This document shows, in pieces, positions 33,777 to 43,026 of a stretch of DNA of 64,000 bases. A program made the translations under genes and the position numbers. Numbering within the stretch: the stretch's first letter is position 1; each line of letters starts with the position of its first letter. The DNA is from Sinorhizobium americanum (GTDB taxonomy: Bacteria > Pseudomonadota > Alphaproteobacteria > Rhizobiales > Rhizobiaceae). Location: contig NZ_LNQC01000049.1 in NCBI RefSeq assembly GCF_001651855.1, positions 364,322 to 428,321 on the forward strand, read 5' to 3'. The notes under the pieces are model-generated. The model had not been told where the DNA came from, searched no databases, and saw nothing but the letters and a program-made list of their open reading frames with translations.

Positions 33777-35696
33777 TCAGAACTCCTCCCATTCGTCGAC
33801 GGCGGCCGCGGTTGCCGTCTTGCCGCCGAAAGCCCGGGCGATGCGGCTGCCGAGCGCACGGGCAGGCGAAGCGACCGGCCTCGCCGTTTCGCCGGCGGCG
33901 CGCGGGCCTGCAACTCCCTCGAGCTTGAAGCGGGCGACGAGGTCGCGGAGCTTCGCCGCTTCCAAAGCGAGACTCGAGGCCGCCGCGGTCGACTGCTCGA
34001 CCATCGCGGCATTTTGCTGGGTGCTCTGGTCCATCGAATTGACCGCAGTGTTGATCTCGGCAAGCCCGGTCGACTGCTCCTTGGCGGAGACGGCGATTGC
34101 GTTCATGTGGCTGTTGATCTGGCCGATGAAGCTGCCGATCACGTTCAGCGCCTCGCCGGTATCACGTACCAGCCTGACGCCGCTTTCAACTTCGGTCGTC
34201 GAGTTCTGGATCAGTCCCTTGATCTCCTTGGCGGCTTGCGCGGAGCGCTGGGCGAGCTCTCGCACCTCCTGGGCAACGACCGCGAAGCCCTTGCCGGCAT
34301 CGCCGGCACGCGCCGCCTCGACGCCCGCATTCAGCGCTAAAAGGTTGGTCTGGAAGGCAATCTCATCGATCACGCCGATGATGTTCGAGATCTGCTGCGA
34401 GCTCTCTTCGATGCGGCGCATCGCCTCTTCGGCATGCGACACAACCTCGGCGGACTTGGCGGCGCTCTGATTGGCCTGGGTCGCGACCGTGCGCGCCTCT
34501 TCCGTCAGCTTCGTCGAGGAACCGACATTGGCGGTGATCTGGTCAAGCGCGGCGGCAGTCTCTTCGAGAGAAGCCGCCTGCTGTTCGGTGCGCCTGGCAA
34601 GGTCCTGGGCACCCGAGGCGATCTCGCGGGTGCCGTTGTCCATCGTGCCGATGCCTTCGGAGATCGACGCGAGCGCCGTGCCGAGCTGGCGGACCGACTG
34701 GTTGAAATCCTGGCGAAGCGGTTCGAAGTCCGGGGCGAAGGCGTCGTTGAGCTGGAAGGCGAGGTCGCCGGCGGCAAGCCGCTTCAGGCCGGCGGCGAGA
34801 TTGTCCGAAGCAAAGCGCAGCGCTTCCGCTTCGCGCGTCGTTCGGCGCTGCACCTCTGCCCGTTCGGCCTCCTGGCGGCTGCGCGTGTCGGCCGCCTCCT
34901 CTTCGAGGCGCGCGTTGGCAAGCGCGTTCTGGCGGAACACTTCGACGGCCTCGGCCATCGCGCCGATCTCGTCGTCGCGGCCGGCAAAGGGGATCGGCGA
35001 CTTCGCGTCCCCCCCAGCGAGATTGCGCATGGCGCCGGTGATCCGGGTGATCGGGTTGGCGATGCCGGAAACGGCAAAAGCGATGACGCCGCCGCCGGCG
35101 AAGACCGCAATTGCGCAGAGGATGGAGACAAGCTTCAGCGTATTTTCGAGGAGCTTCTGGATTTCCGCACCGGAACGGGCGGCACCCTCCTTGTTGAGGC
35201 CGACGACAACGTCGACCGACTCGGCGATCTCGCTAAAACGCGGCGCCATTTCCTTGGAAATAATCTGCTTTGCCTCATCGTCCCTGGCTGCGGCCGAAGC
35301 AACGATCATCCGGCGGCTCGCGTCGATCAGCTGGCCGGCCGTGTTCTTGATCTTCGCGAGCTCGGTCTGTTCGTCTGCCTCGGTCACGAGCGCCGCGTAG
35401 TCGTCGATCGCACTGAAGAAGCGGGCTTTCTCCTCTTCGATCGTCGTTTCGGCCGCGTGTTCCTCGTCGTCCGTGGTCGCCAGGACATGGCGATTGAAGG
35501 CTACCCTCAGGTCGGAAAGAGCGGTATCGATCTCCTTGGATCGCTCGACGCTCGGCAGCCAATTGTCGACGATCTCGTCGCTCTTGGCGTCAATCCCGGA
35601 GAGCGAACTGATCGATACCCAGGAGATTGCGGCGGTCGTCAGCACCATGCCGGCAATCGAGCCGATCAGGGACAATTTCACACTTGGTCGTTTCAC
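33777..35696 (-). CDS. Methyl-accepting chemotaxis protein 1
   Basis: 639 aa. N-terminal helix, a four-helix-bundle-type periplasmic domain (about 35-190), second helix at about 190-212, HAMP and linker, and a long MA signalling domain with the conserved hairpin tip region [26 protein letters not shown] (cited by key residues [13 protein letters not shown]). The C terminus DEWEEF ends in an xWxxF tether for CheR/CheB. GTG start chosen because AGAGGT lies at proper distance. Ligand unknown. Confidence 0.93.
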   Translation of the reverse strand: MKRPSVKLSLIGSIAGMVLTTAAISWVSISSLSGIDAKSDEIVDNWLPSVERSKEIDTALSDLRVAFNRHVLATTDDEEHAAETTIEEEKARFFSAIDDYAALVTEADEQTELAKIKNTAGQLIDASRRMIVASAAARDDEAKQIISKEMAPRFSEIAESVDVVVGLNKEGAARSGAEIQKLLENTLKLVSILCAIAVFAGGGVIAFAVSGIANPITRITGAMRNLAGGDAKSPIPFAGRDDEIGAMAEAVEVFRQNALANARLEEEAADTRSRQEAERAEVQRRTTREAEALRFASDNLAAGLKRLAAGDLAFQLNDAFAPDFEPLRQDFNQSVRQLGTALASISEGIGTMDNGTREIASGAQDLARRTEQQAASLEETAAALDQITANVGSSTKLTEEARTVATQANQSAAKSAEVVSHAEEAMRRIEESSQQISNIIGVIDEIAFQTNLLALNAGVEAARAGDAGKGFAVVAQEVRELAQRSAQAAKEIKGLIQNSTTEVESGVRLVRDTGEALNVIGSFIGQINSHMNAIAVSAKEQSTGLAEINTAVNSMDQSTQQNAAMVEQSTAAASSLALEAAKLRDLVARFKLEGVAGPRAAGETARPVASPARALGSRIARAFGGKTATAAAVDEWEEF

Positions 35697-36270
35697 TATC
35701 ACTACCTCTACTGTATGCGGGAGACTGAGGTCCCCTTTGGTCGAGACTTGGCCGGGGTCGCTCCCCTTGCTGCTGCTTCGCTGCCGGACGATGGGAGTAT
35801 CCTCCGGCGAAGACGGCAGCAGAGCGGTCGGGAATTCGAGCACGCAGCTCTCCTTCCGCGCTCCATGCCGAGCGCGGCCAGCTTCTCCTCGAAATCATGC
35901 GGTCTTGGACATCCGCGGGCTCATCCCGCTGGAGCGAACGGATGCACCGGTCGCCCTTCGAATCGCCACCCCGGAGCGTGTCGGACACCGTCCGGCGGTT
36001 GCAGTGACGATTACTATCGCAATCGCCACCCAAGCGGTCTTGAGTAAACAAACGCTTAAATACGCTGCGCATCGGACAGTTCGCAGCGGAAAGTGGACAG
36101 GCCGATGCAGAAAGTGGATAGGACCAGTGCTCCGATCTGAAACGGCATCGACCCGCCCTTGGAGGCACCGCAATGCCGCCGCAGACATCGTCGGCTCGGT
36201 GCTTGTCGGCGGCGACTTGCAGACCTATTGTGCCGAACTTTCGGGCCGCGAGAGGAAAAAGGGGACGGCA
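35697..36270. other. Intergenic region between MCP1 and crcB
   Basis: No convincing gene on either strand in 574 bases. It carries direct repeats GAAAGTGGACAGG (36089-36101) and GAAAGTGGATAGG (36110-36122), 21 bases apart. I looked for a fluoride (crcB) riboswitch just before crcB and saw none. Confidence 0.5.
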
Positions 36271-36660
36271 ATGGCCTATCTGCTGGTCTTTCTTGGTGCC
36301 GGATTGGGCGGCGTGATGCGCCATGGCGTCAATCAGTTCGCCGCTCAGATCCTCGGGGCCGCTTTTCCCTTCGGCACCCTGGCGGTCAACGTCGCCGGTT
36401 CTTTCGCCATGGGGCTCATTGCCGAGTATTTCGCCTTGCGCGTCCATCTGCCTCAGGATGTGCGGCTGTTCCTGGCGACCGGCGTGCTCGGCGGTTTCAC
36501 GACCTTCTCCAGCTTCTCGCTCGACACGATCGGCCTCTATGAGCGCGGCGAGTGGATGGCTGCGGTAATCTATGCCGCTTCTTCCGTGGTCTTTTCGCTG
36601 CTCGGCTTGCTTGCCGGGATGATGCTCATCCGCCTGCTCGCGGCCGGCCAGACGGCCTGA
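36271..36660 (+). CDS. crcB: Fluoride ion transporter CrcB (Fluc)
   Basis: 129 aa, four membrane helices, normal length. Family motifs present: GAGLGGVMRH near the start, FPFGTLAVNVAGSF with the pore Asn, and GVLGGFTTFSSFSLDT with the Phe-box phenylalanines. Exports fluoride passively as a dual-topology dimer. RBS region AGAGGAAAAAGGGG precedes the ATG. Confidence 0.95.
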   Translation: MAYLLVFLGAGLGGVMRHGVNQFAAQILGAAFPFGTLAVNVAGSFAMGLIAEYFALRVHLPQDVRLFLATGVLGGFTTFSSFSLDTIGLYERGEWMAAVIYAASSVVFSLLGLLAGMMLIRLLAAGQTA

Positions 36661-36974
36661 TCGTCACGGCAATTTAGAAATTACTTTTATAGCAAAGCTA
36701 ATTATTCACGATTTCGCAACCAACAGGTGACATTTCTTGAGACAAAGCGAAGCGATGTAACGCTCGTCTCAACCGCCATGAAGGCGGGTGGCCTTTGCGG
36801 CGCAAGCCGCCGCTGGGACTGGGTTTCACAGCATTGGGACGGTTTTGACGCGGGCGGCGCCATGCGCCCGCTCGCGCCTCCTTGATAGGTCGGTATTGAA
36901 GGGCGCAAGCGAACCACGGTCCGGCTGAGAGCGGTCGAGGCGCGGCGATGCGTCAAAGGGACAAGGAAAAATCG
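36661..36974. other. Intergenic region between crcB and MCP2
   Basis: AT-rich at the left end, no gene. An imperfect hairpin at 36737-36772 pairs TTGAGAC with GTCTCAA and AGCG with CGCT. It could end the crcB transcript. The promoter of MCP2 must lie here but is not obvious. Confidence 0.5.
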
Positions 36975-38906
36975 ATGAGCCATTTCAAGAGCTTCGGGAT
37001 TGTCGCGCGCCTCGCCATCGGCTTCGGCTTCCTGCTCCTCATGATGGTCGGCTTGACCATCTATTCCGTTGTTCAGGTCGAAGAGATCAACGGCAATCTC
37101 GCCACCATCAACGACGTGAACAGCGCGAAGCAACGCTTTGCGATAAATTATCGCGGCAGCGTGCATGATCGCGCGATCGCCATCCGCGACGTCACGCTGG
37201 TGACCTCCGAAGAGGAGCGCAAGAAAGCAGAGGCGCTGATCGAAAAGCTCGCCGCCACCTATGCCGACAACCAGAAGCGGATGGCCGAGATGATCGCTTC
37301 CGGCGCGAGCGATCAGGAAAGATCAATTCTGGCCGAAATCGCCGACATCCAGGCCAAGACCAATCCGCTCGTCGCCGACATCATCGCCCTCCAGGAGAAG
37401 GGAAATGGTGACGGCGCGCGCAGGATCCTGCTGGAGCAGGCTCGGCCGCTCTTTGACGCCTGGCTCGGTGCCATCAACAAGTTCATCGACTATCAGGAGG
37501 CCCTGAACAAATCGATCGGCAGCCACGTGCGCGGTGCCGCGAGCGGGTTCGAGTCGCTGGCATTCACGGCGCTTGGTGTCGCTGCCCTGCTTTCGATCAT
37601 CGCTGCGGCGCTGTCGGCGCGCTCGATCATCGGACCGCTGACGAGGCTGCAGCTGTCGCTGAAGGCGATGGCCGAGGGCGACCTGACGGGGGATCGTCAC
37701 CTGGAAGCGCGCCGCGACGAGATCGGCATGTTGGCGCGTGCCGTCGCCGCACTCAGGGATGCGATCTCCGCAAAGGCAGAACGCGAGGCGGATGCGGAGA
37801 CGTCGCGGACGATGACGGAACGCCAGCGGCTCGAAGAGGATGCGAAGCAGCGCAATGCTTTGGCGGAGCAGACAGGCCAGGCCGTGCATCAACTCGCCGC
37901 CGCCCTGCAGAATCTCGCCGAGGGCGACCTCACCCAGCGGATCGACACGCCGTTCATCCCGTCGCTCGACAAGCTGAGGCTCGACTTCAACGGCGCGGTC
38001 GAAAAGCTGCGCCAGGCGATGCAGGCGGTCGCCGAGAATGCAAGCGCGATCGCAGCCGGCGCCCAGGAGATACGCTCGGCCTCCGACGATCTCGCCAAGC
38101 GGACGGAACAGCAGGCGGCTTCCGTCGAGGAGACAGCAGCGGCGCTCGACGAGATCACCACAACGGTCGCCGACTCCAGCAATCGTGCCCAGGAGGCGGG
38201 TCAGCTCGTTCGAAAGACGAAGGACAATGCGGAGCGCTCCGGACGCGTCGTGCGCGACGCGGTCGGCGCCATGGGCAAGATCGAAGCCTCGGCGGTCGAG
38301 ATCGGCAATATCATCGGCGTCATCGACGAGATCGCCTTCCAGACCAACCTTCTGGCGCTTAACGCCGGCGTCGAGGCGGCGCGGGCCGGCGAGGCCGGCA
38401 AGGGTTTTGCCGTTGTCGCCCAGGAAGTGCGCGAATTGGCGCAGCGTTCCGCCAAGGCCGCCAAGGAGATCAAGGAGCTGATCAACACCTCGAATGACCA
38501 CGTCAAGAACGGCGTCGCCCTCGTCGGCGAAACCGGCAAGGCGCTCGAGGAAATCGTCGAGCAGGTCCAGCAGGTCGACGGCAATGTCGGGGCGATCGTC
38601 GAGGCCTCCAGGGAGCAGGCAACGGGCTTGAAGGAGATCAGTACGGCGGTCAACACCATGGACCAGGGGACGCAGAAGAATGCGGCGATGGTCGAGGAAG
38701 CGACAGCCGCCGCCCATGGTCTTGCAAAGGAGGCGGACGCGCTGTTCCAGCTCTTGCGCCAGTTCGACATCGGCGCCGCATCGAAGCGCCAAGCGCCGGC
38801 TGCAAGCGGAGGCGCGGTTGCTTCACCGGCGCGCCAGATGGTCGCCAAGGTGGCGCAATCCTTCCGCGCAAACGCCGCCGTGGCGGAGGAATGGCAGGAG
38901 TTCTGA
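36975..38906 (+). CDS. Methyl-accepting chemotaxis protein 2
   Basis: 643 aa. Membrane helix at 11-32, four-helix-bundle (MCP-type) ligand domain to about 185, second helix near 190-212, HAMP ([24 protein letters not shown] by key residues), a second HAMP-like segment near 310 ([13 protein letters not shown]), and an MA domain with [14 protein letters not shown] and [10 protein letters not shown]. The C terminus EEWQEF is an xWxxF CheR/CheB tether. ATG preceded by AAGGA. It resembles MCP1 in layout but is not identical, suggesting old paralogues. Confidence 0.93.
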   Translation: MSHFKSFGIVARLAIGFGFLLLMMVGLTIYSVVQVEEINGNLATINDVNSAKQRFAINYRGSVHDRAIAIRDVTLVTSEEERKKAEALIEKLAATYADNQKRMAEMIASGASDQERSILAEIADIQAKTNPLVADIIALQEKGNGDGARRILLEQARPLFDAWLGAINKFIDYQEALNKSIGSHVRGAASGFESLAFTALGVAALLSIIAAALSARSIIGPLTRLQLSLKAMAEGDLTGDRHLEARRDEIGMLARAVAALRDAISAKAEREADAETSRTMTERQRLEEDAKQRNALAEQTGQAVHQLAAALQNLAEGDLTQRIDTPFIPSLDKLRLDFNGAVEKLRQAMQAVAENASAIAAGAQEIRSASDDLAKRTEQQAASVEETAAALDEITTTVADSSNRAQEAGQLVRKTKDNAERSGRVVRDAVGAMGKIEASAVEIGNIIGVIDEIAFQTNLLALNAGVEAARAGEAGKGFAVVAQEVRELAQRSAKAAKEIKELINTSNDHVKNGVALVGETGKALEEIVEQVQQVDGNVGAIVEASREQATGLKEISTAVNTMDQGTQKNAAMVEEATAAAHGLAKEADALFQLLRQFDIGAASKRQAPAASGGAVASPARQMVAKVAQSFRANAAVAEEWQEF

Positions 38907-38936
38907 GAGGGCCGGGGGTAGCCGCGCCGAACTGCT

Positions 38937-38981
38937 CACCCCCCTTTGCCCTGCCGGGCATCTCCGCCACAAGGGGGAGAT
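38937..38981. repeat. Rhizobial intergenic palindromic element (RIME-like), copy 2
   Basis: CCCCCCTTTGCCCTGCCGGG followed by CATCTCCGCCACAAGGGGGAGA, matching copy 1 at 30356-30400 in layout. It occupies most of the gap between the convergent MCP2 and hydratase genes and may also end both transcripts. Confidence 0.6.
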
Positions 38982-39032
38982 TGGAAGAAGGGCAGAGGGG
39001 TACGACTTCGCCGTTCCGGGTCTGCATTTTCG

Positions 39033-39788
39033 CTATTCGAACCGAACCGGCAGGCTCCATCTGCCGTCGAGCCTCACGTCGATGCGGCCGGGTGCGATGA
39101 CATCGAGGGCGCCGCAGAGGCTGCCGGTGGTGACGATCTCTCCGGCCGCGAGCGTGTTCTGCGCTCTTTGCATTTCATTGGCCCAGCCGACGAGCCAGGC
39201 GAGCACGTCGCCCGCCGGGTGGCGAGCCTCGCCTGCGAACAGCCGGGCTCCGTCGAGGCTCACTTCCAGCGGCCGCCCATCCGCGCCGTCGAGAAATTCG
39301 CGCGGCAGCTCGGGCCCGAGCGCATAGCCGGCATTGCCGAGCCGGTCGGCGAGGAAGAGCAGGAATGGCGCCTTGCCGCCCTCTTCGATGCGGCTGTCGA
39401 GGACCTCGACGCCGAGATGGATGGAGCCGATGGCGGCGATCACTGCGTCCCGGCTATAGCCGGCTTTCCGGGGCGGCAAGTCCATGGCAAGGCGGAAGCC
39501 GATCTCCGCTTCGACACGCAGGCCGTTGCGCCAGCGAAAGGTAGCCGGCTCAGCATTGGGGTGGACCGCGATCGGCGAGAGACGACCGGCGACGCTCATG
39601 CCTCCGGGCGAGCGGGCCACCTTGTATCCCGCGCCAGCGGCACCTTCAGGTGCGACGAACGCGGCCTGCACGGCGATAGCCTGGGCAATGGTCGCCGGCA
39701 CCGGCAGCTCTGCGGCCGCGATACGATCCTTTGCGGTCGCAAAGCGCTGGGCGAGATCGGCTGCATCGAAAAGTGTAACGTCGGTCAT
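39033..39788 (-). CDS. 2-keto-4-pentenoate hydratase-like protein (FAH superfamily)
   Basis: 251 aa soluble enzyme of the hydratase branch of the FAH family. Metal-site-type residues in VEAEIGFRLAMDLPP (E-x-E) and GVEVLDSRI, and the C-terminal ENTLAAGE-like motif as QNTLAAGEIVTTGSLCGA. Members hydrate 2-hydroxypenta-2,4-dienoate-type acids. Together with the HpaI-type aldolase beyond the TRAP transporter it suggests breakdown of a dicarboxylic or sugar-derived 2-keto acid; the exact substrate cannot be read from sequence. It is co-directional with and 27 bases after the LacI gene. Confidence 0.82.
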   Translation of the reverse strand: MTDVTLFDAADLAQRFATAKDRIAAAELPVPATIAQAIAVQAAFVAPEGAAGAGYKVARSPGGMSVAGRLSPIAVHPNAEPATFRWRNGLRVEAEIGFRLAMDLPPRKAGYSRDAVIAAIGSIHLGVEVLDSRIEEGGKAPFLLFLADRLGNAGYALGPELPREFLDGADGRPLEVSLDGARLFAGEARHPAGDVLAWLVGWANEMQRAQNTLAAGEIVTTGSLCGALDVIAPGRIDVRLDGRWSLPVRFE

Positions 39789-39815
39789 GCGAGCATCCGT
39801 TTTGGGAGGAAATGT

Positions 39816-40865
39816 TCAGGCGGTACGGGCAGGGGCACCGGTCGATGCCCTGAGGATCAGGCGGCTTTCGAGCGGCGGTGGCGGCGGCGGCGGCCGGCCG
39901 GCGAGGCAGGCGAGCAGATAATCCGCCGCCTGCCGCCCGATTTCGGCATTGTCGACGCGCATGGTGGTGAGCGGCGGATCGGTCTGCTCCGCCATCGCCA
40001 CGTCGTCGAATCCGGTAATGGAGAGCTCTTCCGGCACGCTCATGCCGAGCGCGCGCGCCTCGATGAGCGCGCCGATCGCCAAGGCGTCGTTGCCACAGAC
40101 GACCGCCGTCGGCCGCGGGCCCGCGGCTTCCATGATCGAGCGCAGGCTCTGGCGGCCGAAGGTAATGCTCGCCGGCCCCTCGCGCACATGCTGCGGTCTG
40201 AGCGCCATGCCTTCTTCGGCGAGCGCCGCGCGCAGGCCTTCAATACGCGCCACGACCCGGTCGTTGTCGATCGACGGCTGATGGATCAGCGCGAAATCGC
40301 GGTGGCCGAGATCGAGCAGATGACGGGCGATCCGCCGGAAGGCGGCGGCGTTGTCGAAGCCAACGCTCGGGTGAGGGGAGCCGGGCCGGTGCGAATAGGT
40401 GACCACATAGGGCACGCCGCGCGCGGCGATCGTCTCGAAAAGACCGGGACGGTGCGATTCGCCGACAACGGCCAGCGCTTCGACGCCACGCGCCAGCATC
40501 GTGCGGACCTGGTTGGCGGCCTGGTCGGCGTCGTAGTTCGAGCAGCCGATGAGCACCGTGACGCCGTCTGCCGACAAACGCGTCTGCAAGGCGCCGACCT
40601 GCGAGGCGAAGACATCGTTGTCGAGCGTCGGAATGAGGACGCCCGCGAGCCAGGTGCGACGGCTCGCCAGCGCCGCGCCGGCCGGATGCGGCATCCAGCC
40701 AAGCTCGGCCGCGGCCTTCAGCACCTTCTCGCGAATCTCCGGCGCAACCTTTTCCGGCGCATTAAAGGCGCGCGATACGGTGGCGGTCGATACCCCGGCG
40801 AGTGCCGCGACATCGAGGGCGCGGGCCCCCGTCTGTCCGTTCCGCTCTCTTCCTCCACGTCCCAT
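39816..40865 (-). CDS. LacI-family transcriptional repressor
   Basis: 349 aa. N-terminal helix-turn-helix (LDVAALAGVSTATVSRAFN, hinge helix HPAGAALAS) and a periplasmic-binding-protein-like effector domain (CGNDALAIGALIEA, ITGFDDVAMAEQTDPPLTT). An unusual run of seven or so prolines lies near the C terminus. It diverges from the TRAP operon; the intergenic palindromes ATGTAAGCGCTTACAT and a near copy are its probable operators. Its inducer is expected to be the TRAP substrate or an early product. Confidence 0.95.
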   Translation of the reverse strand: MGRGGRERNGQTGARALDVAALAGVSTATVSRAFNAPEKVAPEIREKVLKAAAELGWMPHPAGAALASRRTWLAGVLIPTLDNDVFASQVGALQTRLSADGVTVLIGCSNYDADQAANQVRTMLARGVEALAVVGESHRPGLFETIAARGVPYVVTYSHRPGSPHPSVGFDNAAAFRRIARHLLDLGHRDFALIHQPSIDNDRVVARIEGLRAALAEEGMALRPQHVREGPASITFGRQSLRSIMEAAGPRPTAVVCGNDALAIGALIEARALGMSVPEELSITGFDDVAMAEQTDPPLTTMRVDNAEIGRQAADYLLACLAGRPPPPPPPLESRLILRASTGAPARTA

Positions 40866-40895
40866 GGGAATCGATCTCTCCTCAATCGATTAGGT

Positions 40896-40911
40896 ATGTA
40901 TACGCTTACAT
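40896..40911. promoter_or_regulatory. LacI operator O2 (imperfect)
   Basis: ATGTATACGCTTACAT, 14 of 16 bases as in the perfect operator 67 bases to the right. It lies 31 bases upstream of the repressor start, so may mediate autoregulation or looping. Confidence 0.7.
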
Positions 40912-40939
40912 CGCCATTTCCAACCCACTTACTTTCTGT

Positions 40940-40978
40940 TTGACAGGTTACCTGAAAGTGCTATGTAAGCGCTTACAT
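40940..40978 (+). promoter_or_regulatory. TRAP operon promoter with perfect LacI operator O1
   Basis: A perfect 16-bp palindrome ATGTAAGCGCTTACAT lies at 40963-40978. TTGACA at 40940-40945 is a consensus -35 box; 16-17 bases on, the operator itself covers the -10 position (TATGTA). A bound repressor would block the promoter directly. Confidence 0.8.
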
Positions 40979-41053
40979 TCTGATCGGCTTTCAGGAGGCG
41001 GTCTTGCGCCGAGGCGCGGGACCGGGGAAGCCCTTGTCGGAGGAGGAGCTATC

Positions 41054-41605
41054 TTGATCGCGATCCGCAAATTCCTGCTGAACCCGGTGCAGTTCCTGCT
41101 TGCCGCCTGCCTTGCGGCCATGCTGGTCCTCGTCTTCGGCAATGTCGTGCTGCGCTATGCCTTCAACACCGGAATTTCCGTGTCGGAAGAATTATCGCGC
41201 CTGCTGTTCGTCTGGGTGGTCTTTCTCGGCGCCGCGGTGACGCTGTTCGAGCAGGCGCATCTCGGCGTCGATACGCTGGTAAGGCGGCTCTCCCGCAAGG
41301 GCCGGCTCGCCTGCTTCGTCCTCTCCAATCTGCTGATGCTCTATACGACCTGGCTGATCTTCTCCGGCACCTGGCAGCAGTTCGGCATCAATCTCGGCAT
41401 GACGACGCCGGTCATGGGCATCTCCCAGGCCTGGTTCTTCGTGCCGGTGCTGATCTTCACCGGTTTTGCAGCCGCCTGGTTCTGCCTGTCGCTCATCCGC
41501 TCGCTCACGGGCCGGATCAGCGACGAGGAACTGATCGGCGTCCGGGAATCGGAAGAGGATTTCGACATCGCCCAATTGCCGCCCGGCAGCGCGCCGCTGC
41601 GCTGA
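41054..41605 (+). CDS. TRAP transporter small permease (DctQ family)
   Basis: 183 aa, four membrane helices (LLAACLAAMLVLVFGNVVLRY, LSRLLFVWVVFLGAAVTLFEQAH, cited by key residues). DctQ pattern W-x-x-F-L-G-A-A and H-L-G-V-D present. It starts at TTG with GGAGGAG five bases before. First gene of the operon; the acidic tail is longer than usual. Confidence 0.88.
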   Translation: MIAIRKFLLNPVQFLLAACLAAMLVLVFGNVVLRYAFNTGISVSEELSRLLFVWVVFLGAAVTLFEQAHLGVDTLVRRLSRKGRLACFVLSNLLMLYTTWLIFSGTWQQFGINLGMTTPVMGISQAWFFVPVLIFTGFAAAWFCLSLIRSLTGRISDEELIGVRESEEDFDIAQLPPGSAPLR

Positions 41606-41708
41606 GGGTGTTGCCGAGCCGTCTCCATGCGCCCTCGGCGCTTTCGAAAGTTGCAGCCGCGAGCTGAGGGACCTGGTTCTTCTGCATCTCCGGCAAAGGT
41701 GGTCCGCG

Positions 41709-42989
41709 ATGACAATTCTGGTCTTCATCACTGCCCTCCTCGCAGCCATGGCGATCGGCATGCCGATCGCCTATGCGCTGCTCATCTGTGGCGTGGCGCT
41801 GATGGTGCAACTCGCCATGTTCGATCCGCAGATCCTGGCGCAGAACCTCGTCGGCGGCACGGACAGCTTCACGCTGCTGGCTGTTCCCTTCTTCATGCTG
41901 GCGGGAGAGGTGATGAATGCCGGCGGGCTGTCGAAGCGGATCGTGGCGCTGGCTCTGACCCTCGTCGGCCATGTACGCGGCGGGCTCGGCTATGTGGCGA
42001 TCATCGCCGCTTGTGTGCTCTCGGCGCTCTCCGGCTCGGCGGTCGCCGATGCGGCCGCCCTCGGCGCGCTGCTCGTGCCGATGATGGTCAAGGCCGGCCA
42101 CGACAAGGCGCGTTCCGCCGGCCTTGTCGCCTCGGCGTCTGTCATCGGACCGATCATCCCGCCGTCGATCGCCTTCATCCTCTTCGGTGTCACCGCCAAC
42201 CTGTCGATCTCGAAGCTGTTCATGGCCGGCATCGCGCCTGGCCTGATGATCGGCGTCGGGCTTGCGGCCGCCTGGTGGCTTATGGTGCGCAAGGAGGCGA
42301 TCGAACTCCGGCCGCGCGCCAGCGGCGCCGAGCGGCTGAAGGCGCTGCGAGAAAGCCTCTGGGCACTCGGCCTGCCGGTGATCATCATATTCGGGTTGAA
42401 ATTCGGCCTGTTCACCCCGACCGAGGCCGCCGTCGTCGCCGCCGTCTATTCGATCTTCGTTGCCACCTGCATATACCGCGAGCTTAGCCTCTCCCAGCTC
42501 TACGCCGTCTTCGTCTCCTCCGCCAAGGTCACGAGCGTCGTCATCTTCCTGGTCGCGGCCGCCCTCGTCTCGGCCTGGCTGATCACCATCGCCGACCTGC
42601 CGGGGCAGGTGATCGAACTGCTCTCGCCCCTGATGGACAGCCCGAAGCTCCTGATGCTGGCGATCATGATCCTCGTCGTCATCGTCGGCACGGCGATGGA
42701 CATGGCGCCGACCATCCTGATCCTGGCGCCGGTGCTGGTGCCGGTGGTGCAGGCAGCCGGCATCGACCCGATCTATTTCGGCGTGCTGTTCATCATCAAC
42801 AACTCCATCGGCCTCGTCACGCCGCCGGTCGGCACGGTGCTGAACGTCGTCGCCGGTGTCTCCCGTCTCAACATGGAAACGGTGATCCGCGGCGTCACGC
42901 CCTTCATGGTCGCCCAGCTTATCGTGCTGGGGCTGATGATCGCCTTCCCCGAACTCGTCACCTGGCCCGCAGCCTGGCTGGGACGCTGA
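41709..42989 (+). CDS. TRAP transporter large permease (DctM family)
   Basis: 426 aa, about 12 membrane helices. DctM hallmarks: AVPFFMLAGEVMNAGGLS, ALSGSAVADAAALGA, GPIIPPSIAFILFG, and near the end GLVTPPVGTVLNV. It drives sodium-coupled uptake of an organic acid delivered by the binding protein encoded next. Spacing to DctQ is about 100 bases. Confidence 0.95.
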   Translation: MTILVFITALLAAMAIGMPIAYALLICGVALMVQLAMFDPQILAQNLVGGTDSFTLLAVPFFMLAGEVMNAGGLSKRIVALALTLVGHVRGGLGYVAIIAACVLSALSGSAVADAAALGALLVPMMVKAGHDKARSAGLVASASVIGPIIPPSIAFILFGVTANLSISKLFMAGIAPGLMIGVGLAAAWWLMVRKEAIELRPRASGAERLKALRESLWALGLPVIIIFGLKFGLFTPTEAAVVAAVYSIFVATCIYRELSLSQLYAVFVSSAKVTSVVIFLVAAALVSAWLITIADLPGQVIELLSPLMDSPKLLMLAIMILVVIVGTAMDMAPTILILAPVLVPVVQAAGIDPIYFGVLFIINNSIGLVTPPVGTVLNVVAGVSRLNMETVIRGVTPFMVAQLIVLGLMIAFPELVTWPAAWLGR

Positions 42990-43026
42990 ATTCAAGAAAA
43001 TCGCATCGTATCAAGGAGGAAACGAC

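Noticed and set aside
34434..36047. 537-codon open frame on the plus strand
   Set aside because: It is antisense to the chemoreceptor gene, which has clear MCP motifs; no recognisable domain in the plus frame.
35895..36188. 97-codon minus-strand frame with a hydrophobic stretch between MCP1 and crcB
   Set aside because: No RBS, no family features, and composition typical of non-coding high-GC sequence.
36160..36270. Possible fluoride riboswitch before crcB
   Set aside because: I could not find the conserved stem/loop elements of the crcB motif; the leader looks like ordinary sequence.
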